DNA from: Alopecurus myosuroides | Taxonomy: Eukaryota > Streptophyta > Magnoliopsida > Poales > Poaceae | Length of the DNA stretch: 64,000 bases | Reading direction: 5' to 3' | Assembly: GCA_028641055.1 (NCBI GenBank) | Contig: CM054063.1 | Coordinates: 49,601,827-49,665,826, forward strand | Part shown: one piece after another, positions 11,662 through 22,346 of the stretch | Numbering within the stretch: the stretch's first letter is position 1 | How the letters are laid out: the number at the start of each line of letters is the position of its first letter | Program-made: the position numbers and the translations under genes | Notes under the pieces: model-generated | What the model saw: the letters and a program-made list of their open reading frames with translations, nothing else | Told to the model about the DNA's origin: nothing | Database searches by the model: none

Positions 11662-14600
11662 ATGGCACCCAAGAGGCAGGGGAAACAGCCGAATAAGGCT
11701 AAATCCACAAGCTCCATATCGGCCAATTGGGGGAAGTCCTCCGTCACCAAGGCCAAGCTGGAGGAGTTGGTCGAGCTTGGAACCCTACCTCCACAGGAGT
11801 CTATCCACTGGCGAGTGCCAGGCAATGAAACCCGGCCTTCTCCAGCGACGAATGAGGTAATATGCTTCGTTGAACATGTGACCCGGGGCTTTAGGCCTCC
11901 GGGTCACCCCTTCTTCCGTGACGTCCTAGACCATTACAACCTCCGTATCTTCGATATTGGTCCAAACTCCATTTTGAACATCTCCCATTTTATTGTTCTT
12001 TCCGAATCTTACTTGTGCACACCGCCAAGTCTAGCCCTCTTCGTCGAACTTTTTCAGTGCAAGCCGTGTCGCGAAAGCGGCGACGGCGCACTTCTCACTT
12101 GCGGCGGGGTCTCTATCCAGCGCCGCAAGAACTCCCTGATGCCTCCTATTTCTCTCAATTCCCACGTAAAGCACTGGCAACTTTCGTACTTCTACTGCCA
12201 GGATACCTCTCCACCCGGCGAAAAGAAGTTGCCGGGTTACTCGGAGGGTCAACTTGACATCTCCGAGAAATTCAACGCCTTCGCGTCTGAACCGGACAGG
12301 GAGGCGATCTTGCCTTTATTAGCTAGGATCTCCATCTTGTCCGCCCGAGGCCTCATTGGGCTAAACCTGGTGAAGACCTGGGTTAGCTTCCGCATTCAGC
12401 CAAACTCCATTCGTGAGAAGCTGATGTGCGAATACTCGGGTCAAACCACGGACCCAATCCGATTCTCCACCCGCACCCTTGCTCCGGGTGACATTAACAA
12501 AACAATTAAGGGTTTCCTGACAGAGAAGCTCGAAGTAATCCGGAGCATAGCCGGACTAGAACCTTTTACCCTCGAGAATCCAACCCCTGGAGTAAGTTTT
12601 CTGCCTTTTGATTTTGACTTCTAACACTTACTTTTATTCGCTTCTCTTGACTCGATATTAATCACTATCCTGGCATCTTCTCCTCAGGCCGATGATGACT
12701 TTTGGACGGTCGACTCCACTCCTAATTCCGAAGACGGGGAGGAGGAAGACGATGTCGTTGACTCGAATGAAGGTACCTACTTGATTCCTTTGCACACGTT
12801 ATATCCTGCCTTTTCTTCTTCTTTATGCTGTAACTCGGACATTTCTCAGAGCGAGAGGACCAAAGCGAAGAAGAAGAAACGGACAGCAGGGGCGGGTCCA
12901 CCAGCGAGGAGGAAGAGCCGGAGCCAGCCACCAGAACCGGAACAAAGAGGAAATCCCAGAGGATAGCCCTCCAGGTTTTTACTTCATCCCCTTACACTTT
13001 GGTTTTTTGCTCCCATAACGTCACTCCGGGGCTAACCCCATCTTCACCCCTTTTGATCATAACTGAAGGAGCCACCCATGACTAGGCGCCGAGTAACCCG
13101 GAATCATCCGGGTAGCGAGACCCTTAACCCGGTCGCTTCGCCGCCCCCGGTTCAACACCCTGGTATTCATTGTAAACACAATTTCTTTCCGGGTTAACCT
13201 TTGCAACGTAACCCCGAACCTTTCCTGCCTTTTTTCAGTCTCTTCCGGGTCTAGCGGCGGCTCCCCCTCGGACTTCCCGGTGAACACCGGGTAAACTTCT
13301 TTCCTTGTCATTATGCCAAACTTTTACCACTTTTTTCACAACCAAAGACTAACTGCATCCTTGCACCTTCTGCAGAGCCACAGTTGTCATTAGCGACGAC
13401 GAGGGCACGGAAACTGAGGTCCGAGCCGAGAATAGGCCGGCTAACGACGCTGGTGACGAGCAAACGTCGCCGCCGGAGCTGGCTAAGCATGATGCCGGGT
13501 ATCCCATTGCTTCGCACGCAGGCGAGGAAGGAACGGGAGCAGCTTCGAGCGCGGGAGGGGGACCAAACTCCGATATTCGGATAACCCGGGTGCCACCTCC
13601 TGTTACAAGAAATGCTCCTTTTTCCACTTTTCAGGTACCCGAGCCATCTAACTCGGATAACGCTGACTTTAACCAGCTAATGAGCGCTGTTCTCTCCTTG
13701 AAAGCTTCAGAAGGGACTGTTTTAGAACGTATAGCTGCAGCACATCAGGTAACTTTCACTTGATACTCCTTATTATACAACTAGTCCCCAAGTTCCGAGT
13801 ATAATTTTTTTTTGCAATTATTCTCGGTACTTCGCATAATATTTTTTCGGTAATCATTTTCTCGGAGGAAATGCTCTCGTGATATCCGGCTTACAGCTTT
13901 GCCCGGTCTTTGCAGGCAGAGATTACTCAGTCAGATGAAGCGTTACTTAAGGCTGAGCAGCTCTTACAGGCTGAAGTAGGGCGTAGGGAGACCCTTGAAG
14001 CAGAGGTAAAGACTCTGAAAAAAGATGTCTCCACTTACAAGAAGAAGTACAACGCTGCCCAATCTTCGCTGAATAACTTGTCGGCTCAGATCACGGACAC
14101 TTACCGCATCTTACTGAGTAAGTTTTTATTTGCCGTTAACTTGCGTATCTCTACCATGCTGTTGTGATAATCAAGATTACTGATATGCCTTTGTGTTTTT
14201 CGATTTTAGGTGCCAACCTTGCTACTCCGGAGGAGAATGCCATTACTCAGGCTAAGACTTTGAAGACTGTGCTTCGGACATTTTTTGCCGGCACTAAACT
14301 TTTACTGGATGCTATCAAGTGGCCTTCTGAGGTATACCCGGGAGAAGATAATCTTATGCAGGCCTTCTCAACGGTGCCTGGGTGGATTGAGATAATGAAG
14401 CGCTCAGCTTGCCGGATTGGAATGACCCGGGCCCTTACACTGGCGAAGGCTTATTTTCCTAAGCTTGACCCGGCCAAGGTAACATCCGGGTTTCCAGAAT
14501 TCAAAGCTGACGGGTCCAAGTTTGAGCCCAAGGACTTCAAAGATATTCAACGTGCTGTACGCTCCTCAGCCACTACCTTGGCCGACAAAATGGAACTGGA

Positions 14601-14877
14601 CAAGATCATGAGTTCTTATGACGCTGAGGGCAAAGTTATTTTGGTGGATGCACCTCCTCCTTTTGATATGGTGGAAAGATGGTCGACTGACCTGGCCAGG
14701 AGGAAAGAAGAAGCCGCAAAGAGAGAAGCAGAGCTAGGCGCAAAGCCGTCCACCTCTACACCGGCCGTGCCTCCGCCTGTCCGTCCAGATGTGAAGAGCC
14801 CGAGCAAGACTGCTGGCAAGGCCAAGGAGCAAGTCCAAGATCTAGACCCGGAAGATCGCTCTCAGGATGCCAAGTAG
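11662..14877 (+). CDS. T2 antisense gene, 7 coding exons, PF04195-like protein (about 807 aa)
   Basis: The gene lies opposite to gag, near the 3' LTR. Exons by GT/AG sites and frame: 11662-12591, 12688-12772, 12850-12974, 13239-13279, 13376-13748, 13916-14117, 14210-14877. They sum to 2424 nt (808 codons) with every phase matching. Exon 1 has the 'putative gypsy type transposon' signature (PF04195-like): 'FVEHVTRGFRPPGHPFFRDV', 'LRIFDIGPNSILNISHFIVL'. The middle exons are acidic (EEE and DD runs). Exon 6 is a coiled coil ('LEAEVKTLKKDVSTYKKKY'). Exon 7 is helical with a basic, Pro-rich tail. Such extra antisense ORFs are known in Tat elements, but their function is unknown. The start ATG follows the predicted acceptor. 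The fully open spliced frame in a young element suggests it is expressed. Exon 4 (41 nt) is the least certain. Confidence 0.72.
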
Positions 14878-15917
14878 GATGCTACTAGTGCTTTTCGTTT
14901 TCTTAAGACTGATATGATTTTTGTGGTGCTCCTGTGCGCCACTGATGCTGATACTACGCCTGTACGCTTGTTAATTCATGATAACTCTTTGCCTTCCCTG
15001 GCTTTTGATAATCTCGATACTTGTGTTACGTATAAGCTTATTCTCGATACTTTGAACTCTTGCTTTCAATTTCCCTTTGAGACTCGGTTAACCGAGTATC
15101 GTAGGTTTTGATAGATGGACTTTTCTTTAAGTCCCCAATACTCGGCAACTAAGGTTTACAGACCTTGGTAGTTAAATAGTTTGTTTCTGTTTCGAAGTCC
15201 CCAGTCCCCATGACCCAAAGTACGAGCTATGGGGGCGTGGGCTTTCTCAGATGACATACTGCTGTTTACCAAGCTGAAGACCAATAGCTGTTCTCATAAA
15301 TACTGAAGTCATGCTTAATATTTGTTGAGTTTCCGGCTATGTTAGCCTTATACTCTGCATGGACTTGTGGTTTAGATGACCCTTTTGATTACCTTGTACT
15401 GTAAGCCGGCTTTCGCGTGGATACCATGTCGTTGCATCTATACGAAAAACAAAATCAAGCACGCTCCATTGGGCTGCATAATTTGATTGTGATCGTACGC
15501 GAACAGATCATGCCACTTTAGTGCGAGTCACATCGAGCTTAAGTAAGAATAACCAAGAAATTTGGCTCCTTTGTCCAGTTATAGGATTGCAGCTGTACCC
15601 GTTTTTTCGAGTAATCAGCCCCCATAACTCATAGGCATCATGGCCGGGTCTCCGGGTCTTGTGATTACTTATTGAAGCAGATCACCCCCCGGAGACCTAT
15701 ATTCATGTAATGTATTTCGATGATACTGATGTATTGATAGTAACAATGTTACTTACTTGTAACTGAAGCAAAGACCATGATAAGACTCGAAACCATCTTC
15801 TTTTAAAAAATTTTTTTTTTTGATTCAGCAGGCCGCCTCATTAAAAACCTTCCAGTCCCCTTAGGTACCCTGGATAGGAAAAGAGTGCGTATGAAACCTG
15901 CCGCCCATTACACTGCT
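14878..15917. other. T2 non-coding spacer between antisense gene and gag-protease
   Basis: About 1 kb with no supported ORF. It is the 3' side of both convergent transcription units and the place where RT, RNase H and integrase would lie in an autonomous Tat element. A poly(A/T) run is at about 15805-15821. Confidence 0.6.
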
Positions 15918-18900
15918 TTAGTTATTCTCGAGAATCGGCCTCGCGTTGATACGGCCGATGCACATTCTCCACTTGCTATGCCCTTTCGTAATGAGTACCG
16001 GATTTGCTAGCCAGTCCGGGTATATCTTCCTTGGAACGTGATCAGCTGCGGACGGTGGTACGCCTTCTTCTTCCCTGCTGAGAGTTTTGAAAGTATTGCT
16101 CCTGATGAAGCCTACCATCTTAGGGTTTTGTTCTGCCCTAACTTTTGCTTTGTCCCCCTCAGGGGTTGGCTTTTTTGACGTTGTCCTCTCTTCTAGGTCT
16201 ACCTGAGAACGGTAATGTTTGAGCTCTTCCTTCCTGCAGGCTTGCTCGGCCATTGCCGCGTCTCCCTCATCGCACTCAGCTGCTATGTCCCGGTTTCCGT
16301 GTATTGTAATGGTCTTCTTGGGACCCGGGATTTTCAGTTGTAGGTACACATAACACGGTCTTGCCATGAACTTGGCATAAGCCGGCCTTCCAAACAATGC
16401 ATGATAAGGACTGCGCAACTTTACTACCTCAAAGGTAAGCCACTCGACTCGATAATTATCCTTTGACTCTCCAAAAGCTACTTCCAGTGCCACCTTTCCT
16501 TCAGGGCATGCTGAGTGACCCGGCACTATCCCGTGAAAAACTGTTGTACTCTTTTGCAGCTGCGATTCCTTTAAGCCCATTCGCAGAAAAGTTTCCCAGT
16601 ACAGGATATTGATACTACTTCCTCCATCCATCAGGACTTTTTTCAGCTCGTAGCCGTTGACCTGTGGTGCCACTACCAAAGCTAAGACTCCCGGGTGATC
16701 AACTCTATCCGGGTGATCCTTCCTGCTCCATGTTACCTCTTGTTCTGACCACCTCAAATACCTTGGAACAGCGGAAGAGACCGAATTAACTGCTTGTTTC
16801 AGTATCTTCTTATCCTTGTTAGAGCCTCCTGTAGTGTGCACATGATATTGACCCAGCTGTTTGGGGTTAGCTTGAAAACCTCCCGCTCCATTTTGATTGT
16901 TACCTTGATTTCCAGCTGGCGGATTGCCGGCTGGGGGCGGCCCATTACCCAAGTTTCCACCTAGACCCGGACCTCCTCCCCGGCCCGCACCTCGCATAGC
17001 TCTGTTCACTTCCTCGTTCTTCCACCTTTGTAAGTCGGCACACTGCTCCAATGAATGATTGGCCGGCTTGCCATTCCTGCTATGCTTCGGGCACGCCATC
17101 CTAAATATGTCCCAACTGTTGCTTGGTCTTGGGGGTACTTGGTAGTGTCCCCCATTGTGATTTCCGGTATTAAAATTCCCTTCGGATCTAGGTCTCGAAG
17201 ACCCGGCCTCTGTATTGGCCACAAACTCGGAACTCCCCTCAAACGGGCGCTTGTTCTGGCTATTTCCATTGTTGTTTGGTGCCGATCCATTGCCGGTCTT
17301 CCCACCGCTACTTGCGTTTGCTTTTGCCTTCTTGTCATCAACTTCCTCTTCTGTAGTATCCGTTGCAGCGTGTTTGTTGCATGCATCCATTAACTCTCCC
17401 ATCGTAACCTCCGCTGCATTTCTGCTGGATTTCATGCGGGTTAGCTTTTGTACTAAAGGAACATACTTACATGTTTTCGCCATAGCTTGTAGTGCGTCCT
17501 TTGGTTGGATATCTGTAGATGAGTGGAGTATCTCCATAACCCGGCGTACCCAGCTTCGTGCTGACTCTCCTTTCTTCTGGACGCACCTTTCTAAGTCATC
17601 AATAGTAAATAACTTCCTACAGGTCCCATGGAAGTGCTTGATAAATGCGGTTTTTAGCTCCTCCCACGACTTGATCGACTTTTCCGGTAAATTGGTGAAC
17701 CATAACTTTGCTGCTCCCTCTGACATCATTAAGTACATGAACTTGGCTTGGAGATTCTCGGATGCGTTGCGAATTGACATTGCCATCTCGTAGCTGCTTA
17801 ACCATGTTTCCGGATCCATCGTTGGCTCGTAATTCACTACTTTCCCCGGTTCTTTGAACTTTTCCGGGTAAGGTTCCGCTCTGATATCATCCGAGAGACA
17901 CTTGGGTCCCGCAAGGGTGGTTGGGGCTGGTCTCGCCCGGGAAATGCGTGACCCGGCCGGGGGTGCCACGGGGTGAGGAACCACCGGTGGATCGTGTGCT
18001 GCAGACCCGGCCCCGGCTCTTCTGGCCCTGGAGCTGTCCACTACTGCCTGTGCTGCTGATACTGCCGGTACTGTCTGGACGCGCGGTGGGGGTGGCATCC
18101 GCTGTTGCTCTTCCCTTCGTCGTGCCGCGCTTGTTTGGACGTTGCCCTGTTGTTGACTCACGTATGGCGTCCCATGCATCCCACTTCTGTGATCTGGATA
18201 ATTGACTTGCTGTGCTACCGCGGTGTGCAGCAGATCTATCGCTCGCCGGGTTTCTTCTGCGTGCGGCGAGTCTCTTACAGGAATCTGGTTTAATGCGAGT
18301 GTTGCTGCATACACGTTGTCCATGGGGTTGTTGTAGTGACCTGCTGGGGTACGGAATCGCGATGGTGGAGGCGGCATGATGTTGCCGGCTGTCGCCCCCG
18401 TCCGAGGCAAGGGTAACCCGGCTGGCGCGTTTACCGGCTGCACTCCCGTTGCTGGTTGCGGTATGGTCCCTTGGTTCGCCGGTGGGATTGGCTGATCTTG
18501 CGGCGTGAACACCAGGGCAGTCGGGTTGATAACCCCTCCTGTTGCCGGTAACATAGTTCGGTGCCTTTGGTGAATCCTCGTCGTTTCCTCCCGAAGCCGG
18601 GTCTCTAGGTCATCCAGTTCCCGCTGCCGCGCTGCCATCCCCTGCTTTTCTGCTTCTACCTGCCTTCTTTGCTGCTCCAATGCACGACGAGCCACGTCCA
18701 GATCTCTTACACGCTCTGCTGCGTTTTCTGGGGTGATAACTGTAGCTAGGACTGTGGGATCCAAGATCAAATTATTATCAAACAGAGCTGGGTGACGCGG
18801 ATTCGAGGGGCCCGCCCCTGGTGTCCGGTTTGCTTGGAACCCAAACATATTTGCGTGTCGCTCCTCCTCCGCTGGGCGACTGGTGACTGATGCCGATTCT

Positions 18901-19556
18901 CCATCGACCTGGGCCAAAATCGGGCCAGCCGTACCTTGTTGCTGAGCCAGCACCTGCGCCGCCCCGACTGGCGCCGCGGCTGCGTTTCCTTGATTGGTAT
19001 TGATTGCGGGGGCCGCATAAACTGCAACCCGGCGCATAATGCTTGGCGTAGATTCGTACCGTTCTTCCTCTTCGCTATTTTCCTTCTCGTATCGGTCCTC
19101 CGATAAATCCCGTATAGACTCGGCACCTTCCTCCCTCTCTGTCGGACCCGTTGTTCCGATCGATTCTTCTTTTTCCGATTGAACACGCGTGTCCTCCCCT
19201 GACACAGAATCAGATTCAAGATTATCACGGCTTGAATTGGAAGCACATACCATACCGATGAAGACGTTGATGCGGCCGACTGTCACGACGGATCCGGTTT
19301 CGAGGTGATCCGACTCTGGCCCCCAGCCAGAATCGTCTACCATCTTCTCTCCTTGGTTGTTGACGTAGATTTCTCCGACGACGAGGTTCCTCATGTTCTT
19401 CCGAGCTTCTCCCGTGATGTAAACACCTTTGGACGCAGGCCCCACGGTGGGCGCCAACTGTCGTGGGATAATCACGGCAGATGTTACCTGGGGTAACTGA
19501 TCTTGGGGCAAGTCGACGCAGGTATTTGGGAGAGGGTTTAGCTCGAAAGAGAACAT
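15918..19556 (-). CDS. gag: T2 Gag-protease polyprotein with truncated RT stub (1212 codons)
   Basis: Structural polyprotein of T2. It starts inside the LTR ('MFSFELNPLPNTCVDLPQDQ') and reads through the primer site as 'RQLAPTVG'; an initiator further in cannot be excluded. Then come an acidic stretch, a coiled coil near residues 280-320 ('ALEQQRRQVEAEKQGMAARQ'), and a Gag core near 590-690 ('WLSSYEMAMSIRNASENLQA', 'AAKLWFTNLPEKSIKSWEEL'). Next are a Gly/Asn/Pro-rich linker and the protease with 'VLMDGGSSINILY' near 977. The last 45 residues hold 'YPDWLANPVLI' and 'KWRMCI', the beginning of a reverse transcriptase, after which the frame ends. Pol is therefore deleted from the RT fingers onward. 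The uninterrupted frame suggests functional Gag. Confidence 0.85.
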   Translation of the reverse strand: MFSFELNPLPNTCVDLPQDQLPQVTSAVIIPRQLAPTVGPASKGVYITGEARKNMRNLVVGEIYVNNQGEKMVDDSGWGPESDHLETGSVVTVGRINVFIGMVCASNSSRDNLESDSVSGEDTRVQSEKEESIGTTGPTEREEGAESIRDLSEDRYEKENSEEEERYESTPSIMRRVAVYAAPAINTNQGNAAAAPVGAAQVLAQQQGTAGPILAQVDGESASVTSRPAEEERHANMFGFQANRTPGAGPSNPRHPALFDNNLILDPTVLATVITPENAAERVRDLDVARRALEQQRRQVEAEKQGMAARQRELDDLETRLREETTRIHQRHRTMLPATGGVINPTALVFTPQDQPIPPANQGTIPQPATGVQPVNAPAGLPLPRTGATAGNIMPPPPSRFRTPAGHYNNPMDNVYAATLALNQIPVRDSPHAEETRRAIDLLHTAVAQQVNYPDHRSGMHGTPYVSQQQGNVQTSAARRREEQQRMPPPPRVQTVPAVSAAQAVVDSSRARRAGAGSAAHDPPVVPHPVAPPAGSRISRARPAPTTLAGPKCLSDDIRAEPYPEKFKEPGKVVNYEPTMDPETWLSSYEMAMSIRNASENLQAKFMYLMMSEGAAKLWFTNLPEKSIKSWEELKTAFIKHFHGTCRKLFTIDDLERCVQKKGESARSWVRRVMEILHSSTDIQPKDALQAMAKTCKYVPLVQKLTRMKSSRNAAEVTMGELMDACNKHAATDTTEEEVDDKKAKANASSGGKTGNGSAPNNNGNSQNKRPFEGSSEFVANTEAGSSRPRSEGNFNTGNHNGGHYQVPPRPSNSWDIFRMACPKHSRNGKPANHSLEQCADLQRWKNEEVNRAMRGAGRGGGPGLGGNLGNGPPPAGNPPAGNQGNNQNGAGGFQANPKQLGQYHVHTTGGSNKDKKILKQAVNSVSSAVPRYLRWSEQEVTWSRKDHPDRVDHPGVLALVVAPQVNGYELKKVLMDGGSSINILYWETFLRMGLKESQLQKSTTVFHGIVPGHSACPEGKVALEVAFGESKDNYRVEWLTFEVVKLRSPYHALFGRPAYAKFMARPCYVYLQLKIPGPKKTITIHGNRDIAAECDEGDAAMAEQACRKEELKHYRSQVDLEERTTSKKPTPEGDKAKVRAEQNPKMVGFIRSNTFKTLSREEEGVPPSAADHVPRKIYPDWLANPVLITKGHSKWRMCIGRINARPILENN
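19440..19456 (-). other. T2 primer-binding site (tRNA-Lys type)
   Basis: The minus strand is TGGCGCCCACCGTGGGG, two bases inside the LTR end at 19459. Identical to the T1 and T3 sites. Confidence 0.75.
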
Positions 19557-19911
19557 GGCGAAAGCAATCTAAGAACCGGAAAACAACCCGCCGGCTCTCG
19601 ATATGATTATACTGGATACTCGATAATAGGTGTTACAGTTATGACTTGAATCCCTCTCAAGCGAAGCCTAGGGATTGGTTTATATAGTACTCATACCCCC
19701 CTTGGCTTGCCATACAAAGCGCTCCTTGAGTCCTACTCGAATTCTACATACGTATCCTAGCTTTCCTTATCGTAACCCACAATCCGGGTTACGATCCTTA
19801 CAAGCCCTGGGCCTTCCAGAAGCTTCTGCGTCCTTAGCCGGATTTGGTCCATACGCCGTTTGGGCCGGATCACACCTGGGGTTGGCATACCGGGTTACTA
19901 TCCCCTCATCA
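19459..19911 (-). repeat. T2 5' LTR (453 bp)
   Basis: Same length as the 3' LTR with no mismatch found by eye. The TATA motif at 19679-19687 (minus) would start the genomic RNA. Confidence 0.93.
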
Positions 19912-20752
19912 GATACCTACTCTTATCATTGCGCCACCACCGCCATTTATGTTCATAGTTGGAGCTTTCAGATTTGTAATCCCTCCGCTAGATGAGGTGA
20001 AACCCAACTTTAGAACACCACCATTGATGTTGCAGTTTGGTCCATGGCGTGAGGCCAAACATTCACTAGTGGAAACAGGGCCTTTTGTCCCGGGTCGTAA
20101 GGGCCAGTTGTCCCGGTTGTGCAACCGGGATGGGCTGGCCGGGACAAATGGCCCGTCCCATTGGTCCCGGTTGTGCCAGGACCCGGGATGGTAAGGATAG
20201 GCCACGTGGCGAACCTGGGCCAGGGAGTTCGTCCCGGTTCGTTCAAGGGACCGGGATGGATACTTTTTTGACAAAAAAATATATATAATCGTTCAGTTTT
20301 CGCGTCCAGGCCCCACGTTTTTTTTGGGCTCCTGTCTCCCAATCCCGAGCCGGCCTCCCCTTCCCCAACCGCGTCCAGGCCCACGTCTTTTATTAAGCCC
20401 ACTGGTCACATTTTTTTGTCAAAAGGGCCCACTGGCCCGCGTCTTTTATTATGGTCAGTCAACAGTTCGAAGGGCCCACTGGCCAGCGTGGTCAGTCAAT
20501 GGTTCGAAGGGGCCACTGGCCAGCGGCCGTTGGCTGGCTCGCCTGGTCCCTTAAATTAAGACTACAGGACGGTCAAAGGGCCAGTCGCCTCGTCTTCCCT
20601 CCCCGCCTCGGCTTCCCGCGCCCCCACTTCCCCACGCGCGCGTGCCACGGCTGCAACCGCCGCCACGCCTCGGCTCCTGCCCGCATTCATGGCCGCCTGC
20701 AACCGCCGCCACGTCCAGGCCGCCGGTTGGCATGCCAGCCCACCCCGGGTCC

Positions 20753-20760
20753 TTTATAAA
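20753..20760 (+). promoter_or_regulatory. TATA box upstream of the CACTA-borne gene
   Basis: 'cctttataaaggcc', 67 bp before the ATG at 20827, with a C-rich start region after it. This is good spacing for a plant core promoter. Confidence 0.6.
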
Positions 20761-20826
20761 GGCCCCCCGCCGCCCGTACAACCCATCCACCCCGGCCGCG
20801 TCCCAGCCAAAGCAACCCTAGCCACC

Positions 20827-21900
20827 ATGTCCCGCTGGTTCGGCAGCGGCTCCGGCAGCGGCTCCGGCAAGCGCCCCAGGAATGAAGGCTCCTCGAGCGG
20901 CGCCGGCCGCGTCCCACCACCGCCGGCGGAGGCCTTCGGCTACGGCCCTGGAGGTGTCCGCCTCGGCGGGACGCCGCGCGTCCCCGCGCCACCTCCGGCT
21001 GCACGCCCGCCGCCCAACGCCGCGCCCAAGGGCAAGAGGTTCCGCCGGTACGTCCGGGTGGACGAGGCCGAGTGGCACTGGAACAACGCCACGCCGGTGT
21101 TCTATGCTGACGTCCACCTCCCGGACGGCTGGCACCTGAACCCCCAGCGGATCCCTGTGCCGCCGGTCCCGACCGGCCAGGCGCTGCTCGAGGAGATCGA
21201 CCGCCGGCGCGAGCTCCTGCCGGCCCACGTCCGCAGGGAGCGCGTGTACGCGCGCAACTCCCCCTACTGGGGCGCCTGGCTCGAGCAGGAGCACGAGCAG
21301 CGCCGACGCTCCTACATCCCCGCCCCCCACGAGGTGGACGTCGAGGACTACCCGCCGCCACCGCCCGGCCGGGAGAGGGAGCTGTGGCTCCTCGAGGACA
21401 TCCCGGAGGACTTCTCCGGGGAGGAGGACCCCGTGCTCCGGGCCGCCATGGAGGATGCCTGCGAGGCCTCCCGCCGCTCACTCGTCGAGGACGAAATCAA
21501 GCGGTGGGAGCGGGTCGTGGCCGCCGCCCGCGCCGACGCTGCCGCCATGCCGCCGCCGCCGCCCCCCGAGCCTACCCCCTGGTGGCACGCGCTCTACGCC
21601 GAGTATGACGCGTCCGAGGACCAGCCGCCGCCGCAGCCGCTCCCCCCCGGGCTGGAGTACGGCATGTCCTGGGCCTGGACCGGCGGCGTTTGGGCGCCGG
21701 GGTCGCCGGAGCAGGAGGAGGAGCTGCCCCCTCCGCCGCCGCCGCCGCCGCAGGAGGTGCTGCCCCCGCCACCGCCGCTGCCCCCGCCACCGCCGTACGC
21801 GCCTCCGATGCCCCCGATGCCTGCACCCCCGGCCCAGCCGCCTGCCCACCTGTGGCAGCCGCCGCCCTACCAAGAAATCTCCTCCGACGAGGAGGACTAG
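20827..21900 (+). CDS. Uncharacterised Trp- and Pro-rich protein carried by CACTA element (357 aa)
   Basis: Single-exon ORF. The ATG at 20827 is chosen over the upstream Met at 20689 because it follows the TATA box and sits in 'gccaccatgtcc', a strong plant initiation context. Regions: Gly-Ser-rich N-terminus ('WFGSGSGSGSGKRPR', possible nuclear signal), a folded-looking middle rich in Trp and Tyr ('RFRRYVRVDEAEWHWNNATP', 'YWGAWLEQEHEQRRRSY'), an acidic helix, a 'WWHALYAEYD' motif, then a poly-Pro tail ending in acidic 'EISSDEED'. No catalytic motif was recognised. I associate such proteins with grass CACTA elements but cannot name a function. GC content is extreme, so frame shadows on both strands are expected and were ignored. 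Confidence 0.6.
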   Translation: MSRWFGSGSGSGSGKRPRNEGSSSGAGRVPPPPAEAFGYGPGGVRLGGTPRVPAPPPAARPPPNAAPKGKRFRRYVRVDEAEWHWNNATPVFYADVHLPDGWHLNPQRIPVPPVPTGQALLEEIDRRRELLPAHVRRERVYARNSPYWGAWLEQEHEQRRRSYIPAPHEVDVEDYPPPPPGRERELWLLEDIPEDFSGEEDPVLRAAMEDACEASRRSLVEDEIKRWERVVAAARADAAAMPPPPPPEPTPWWHALYAEYDASEDQPPPQPLPPGLEYGMSWAWTGGVWAPGSPEQEEELPPPPPPPPQEVLPPPPPLPPPPPYAPPMPPMPAPPAQPPAHLWQPPPYQEISSDEED

Positions 21901-21904
21901 TAGA

Positions 21905-22075
21905 TCGGCCGGTTGCCTGTGGCCGCGCCGCCGCCCCCTATTCTATGTAAGCAAGCCCCCTAGCTACCCCCCAAGAAAACGGCCGGCCGCCTGTGGCCGC
22001 GCCGCCGCCCCTTTATGCAAGTACGGCCGGCCGCCTGTGGCCGCGCCGCCCCCTATCTATGTAAGCAAGGCCCTT
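21905..22075 (+). repeat. Three tandem copies of a GC-rich 3' UTR unit
   Basis: Just past the stop codon, 'cggccgg(t/c)(t/c)gcctgtgg' plus 'ccgcgccgcc' recurs at about 21906, 21980 and 22024. The copies end in similar 'ctatgtaagcaag' or 'tatgcaagta' segments. Likely a local duplication in the 3' untranslated region. Confidence 0.75.
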
Positions 22076-22346
22076 GGCCTTTTTTTAATATAAGTTGTGT
22101 GCCCCCTAGTCTACCGTGTCCCTAGCCCATACCCGCCGGCGGTCCGCCGGCGGGATATGTCTACTCTCGTTCCCGCCGCCGGCAGGGCTTCGCCCAGCCA
22201 TGTCCACTCGTATCTGTCCCTGGGGTGTTCGTTCGGCCTGGAGAGAGGGCCGCGATTTTTATACACCTGGGCCTCTAGTCCCGGACCGTGCAACCAACCG
22301 GGACTAGAGCCCCTTTGGTCCCGGTTGGTACCACGGCCCGGGACCA

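Larger units (their letters stand above)
10045..19911 (-). mobile_element. T2: complete non-autonomous Tat retrotransposon, 9867 bp, TSD GATAC
   Basis: Flanked by the 5-bp direct repeat gatac (10040-10044 and 19912-19916). Both LTRs are 453 bp and I found no difference between them by eye, implying very recent insertion. Internal order on the minus strand: primer site, gag-protease ORF ending in a short RT stub, about 1 kb of non-coding sequence, then a multi-exon gene on the opposite strand, then the 3' LTR. RT beyond the stub, RNase H and integrase are absent, so it must have been moved by enzymes from another element. Confidence 0.93.
20064..22346 (+). mobile_element. CACTA DNA transposon end with subterminal repeats; right end not found
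   Basis: Begins cactagtggaaacagggcc at 20064, a CACTA-superfamily terminus, followed by direct and inverted 'gtcccggttgtgcaaccggga' type subterminal repeats to about 20255. A second cluster of 'ggtcccggttggtacc' repeats lies at 22265-22346. No matching ...TAGTG terminus was found downstream and no transposase ORF is visible, so this is a truncated or non-autonomous copy. The true right end is unknown. It carries an uncharacterised gene at 20827-21900. Confidence 0.65.

Noticed and set aside
20687..21481. Minus-strand Arg/Gly/Pro-rich ORF opposite the CACTA-borne gene
   Set aside because: Composition artefact of an over 70 percent GC coding region; the + strand has TATA, start context and motifs.
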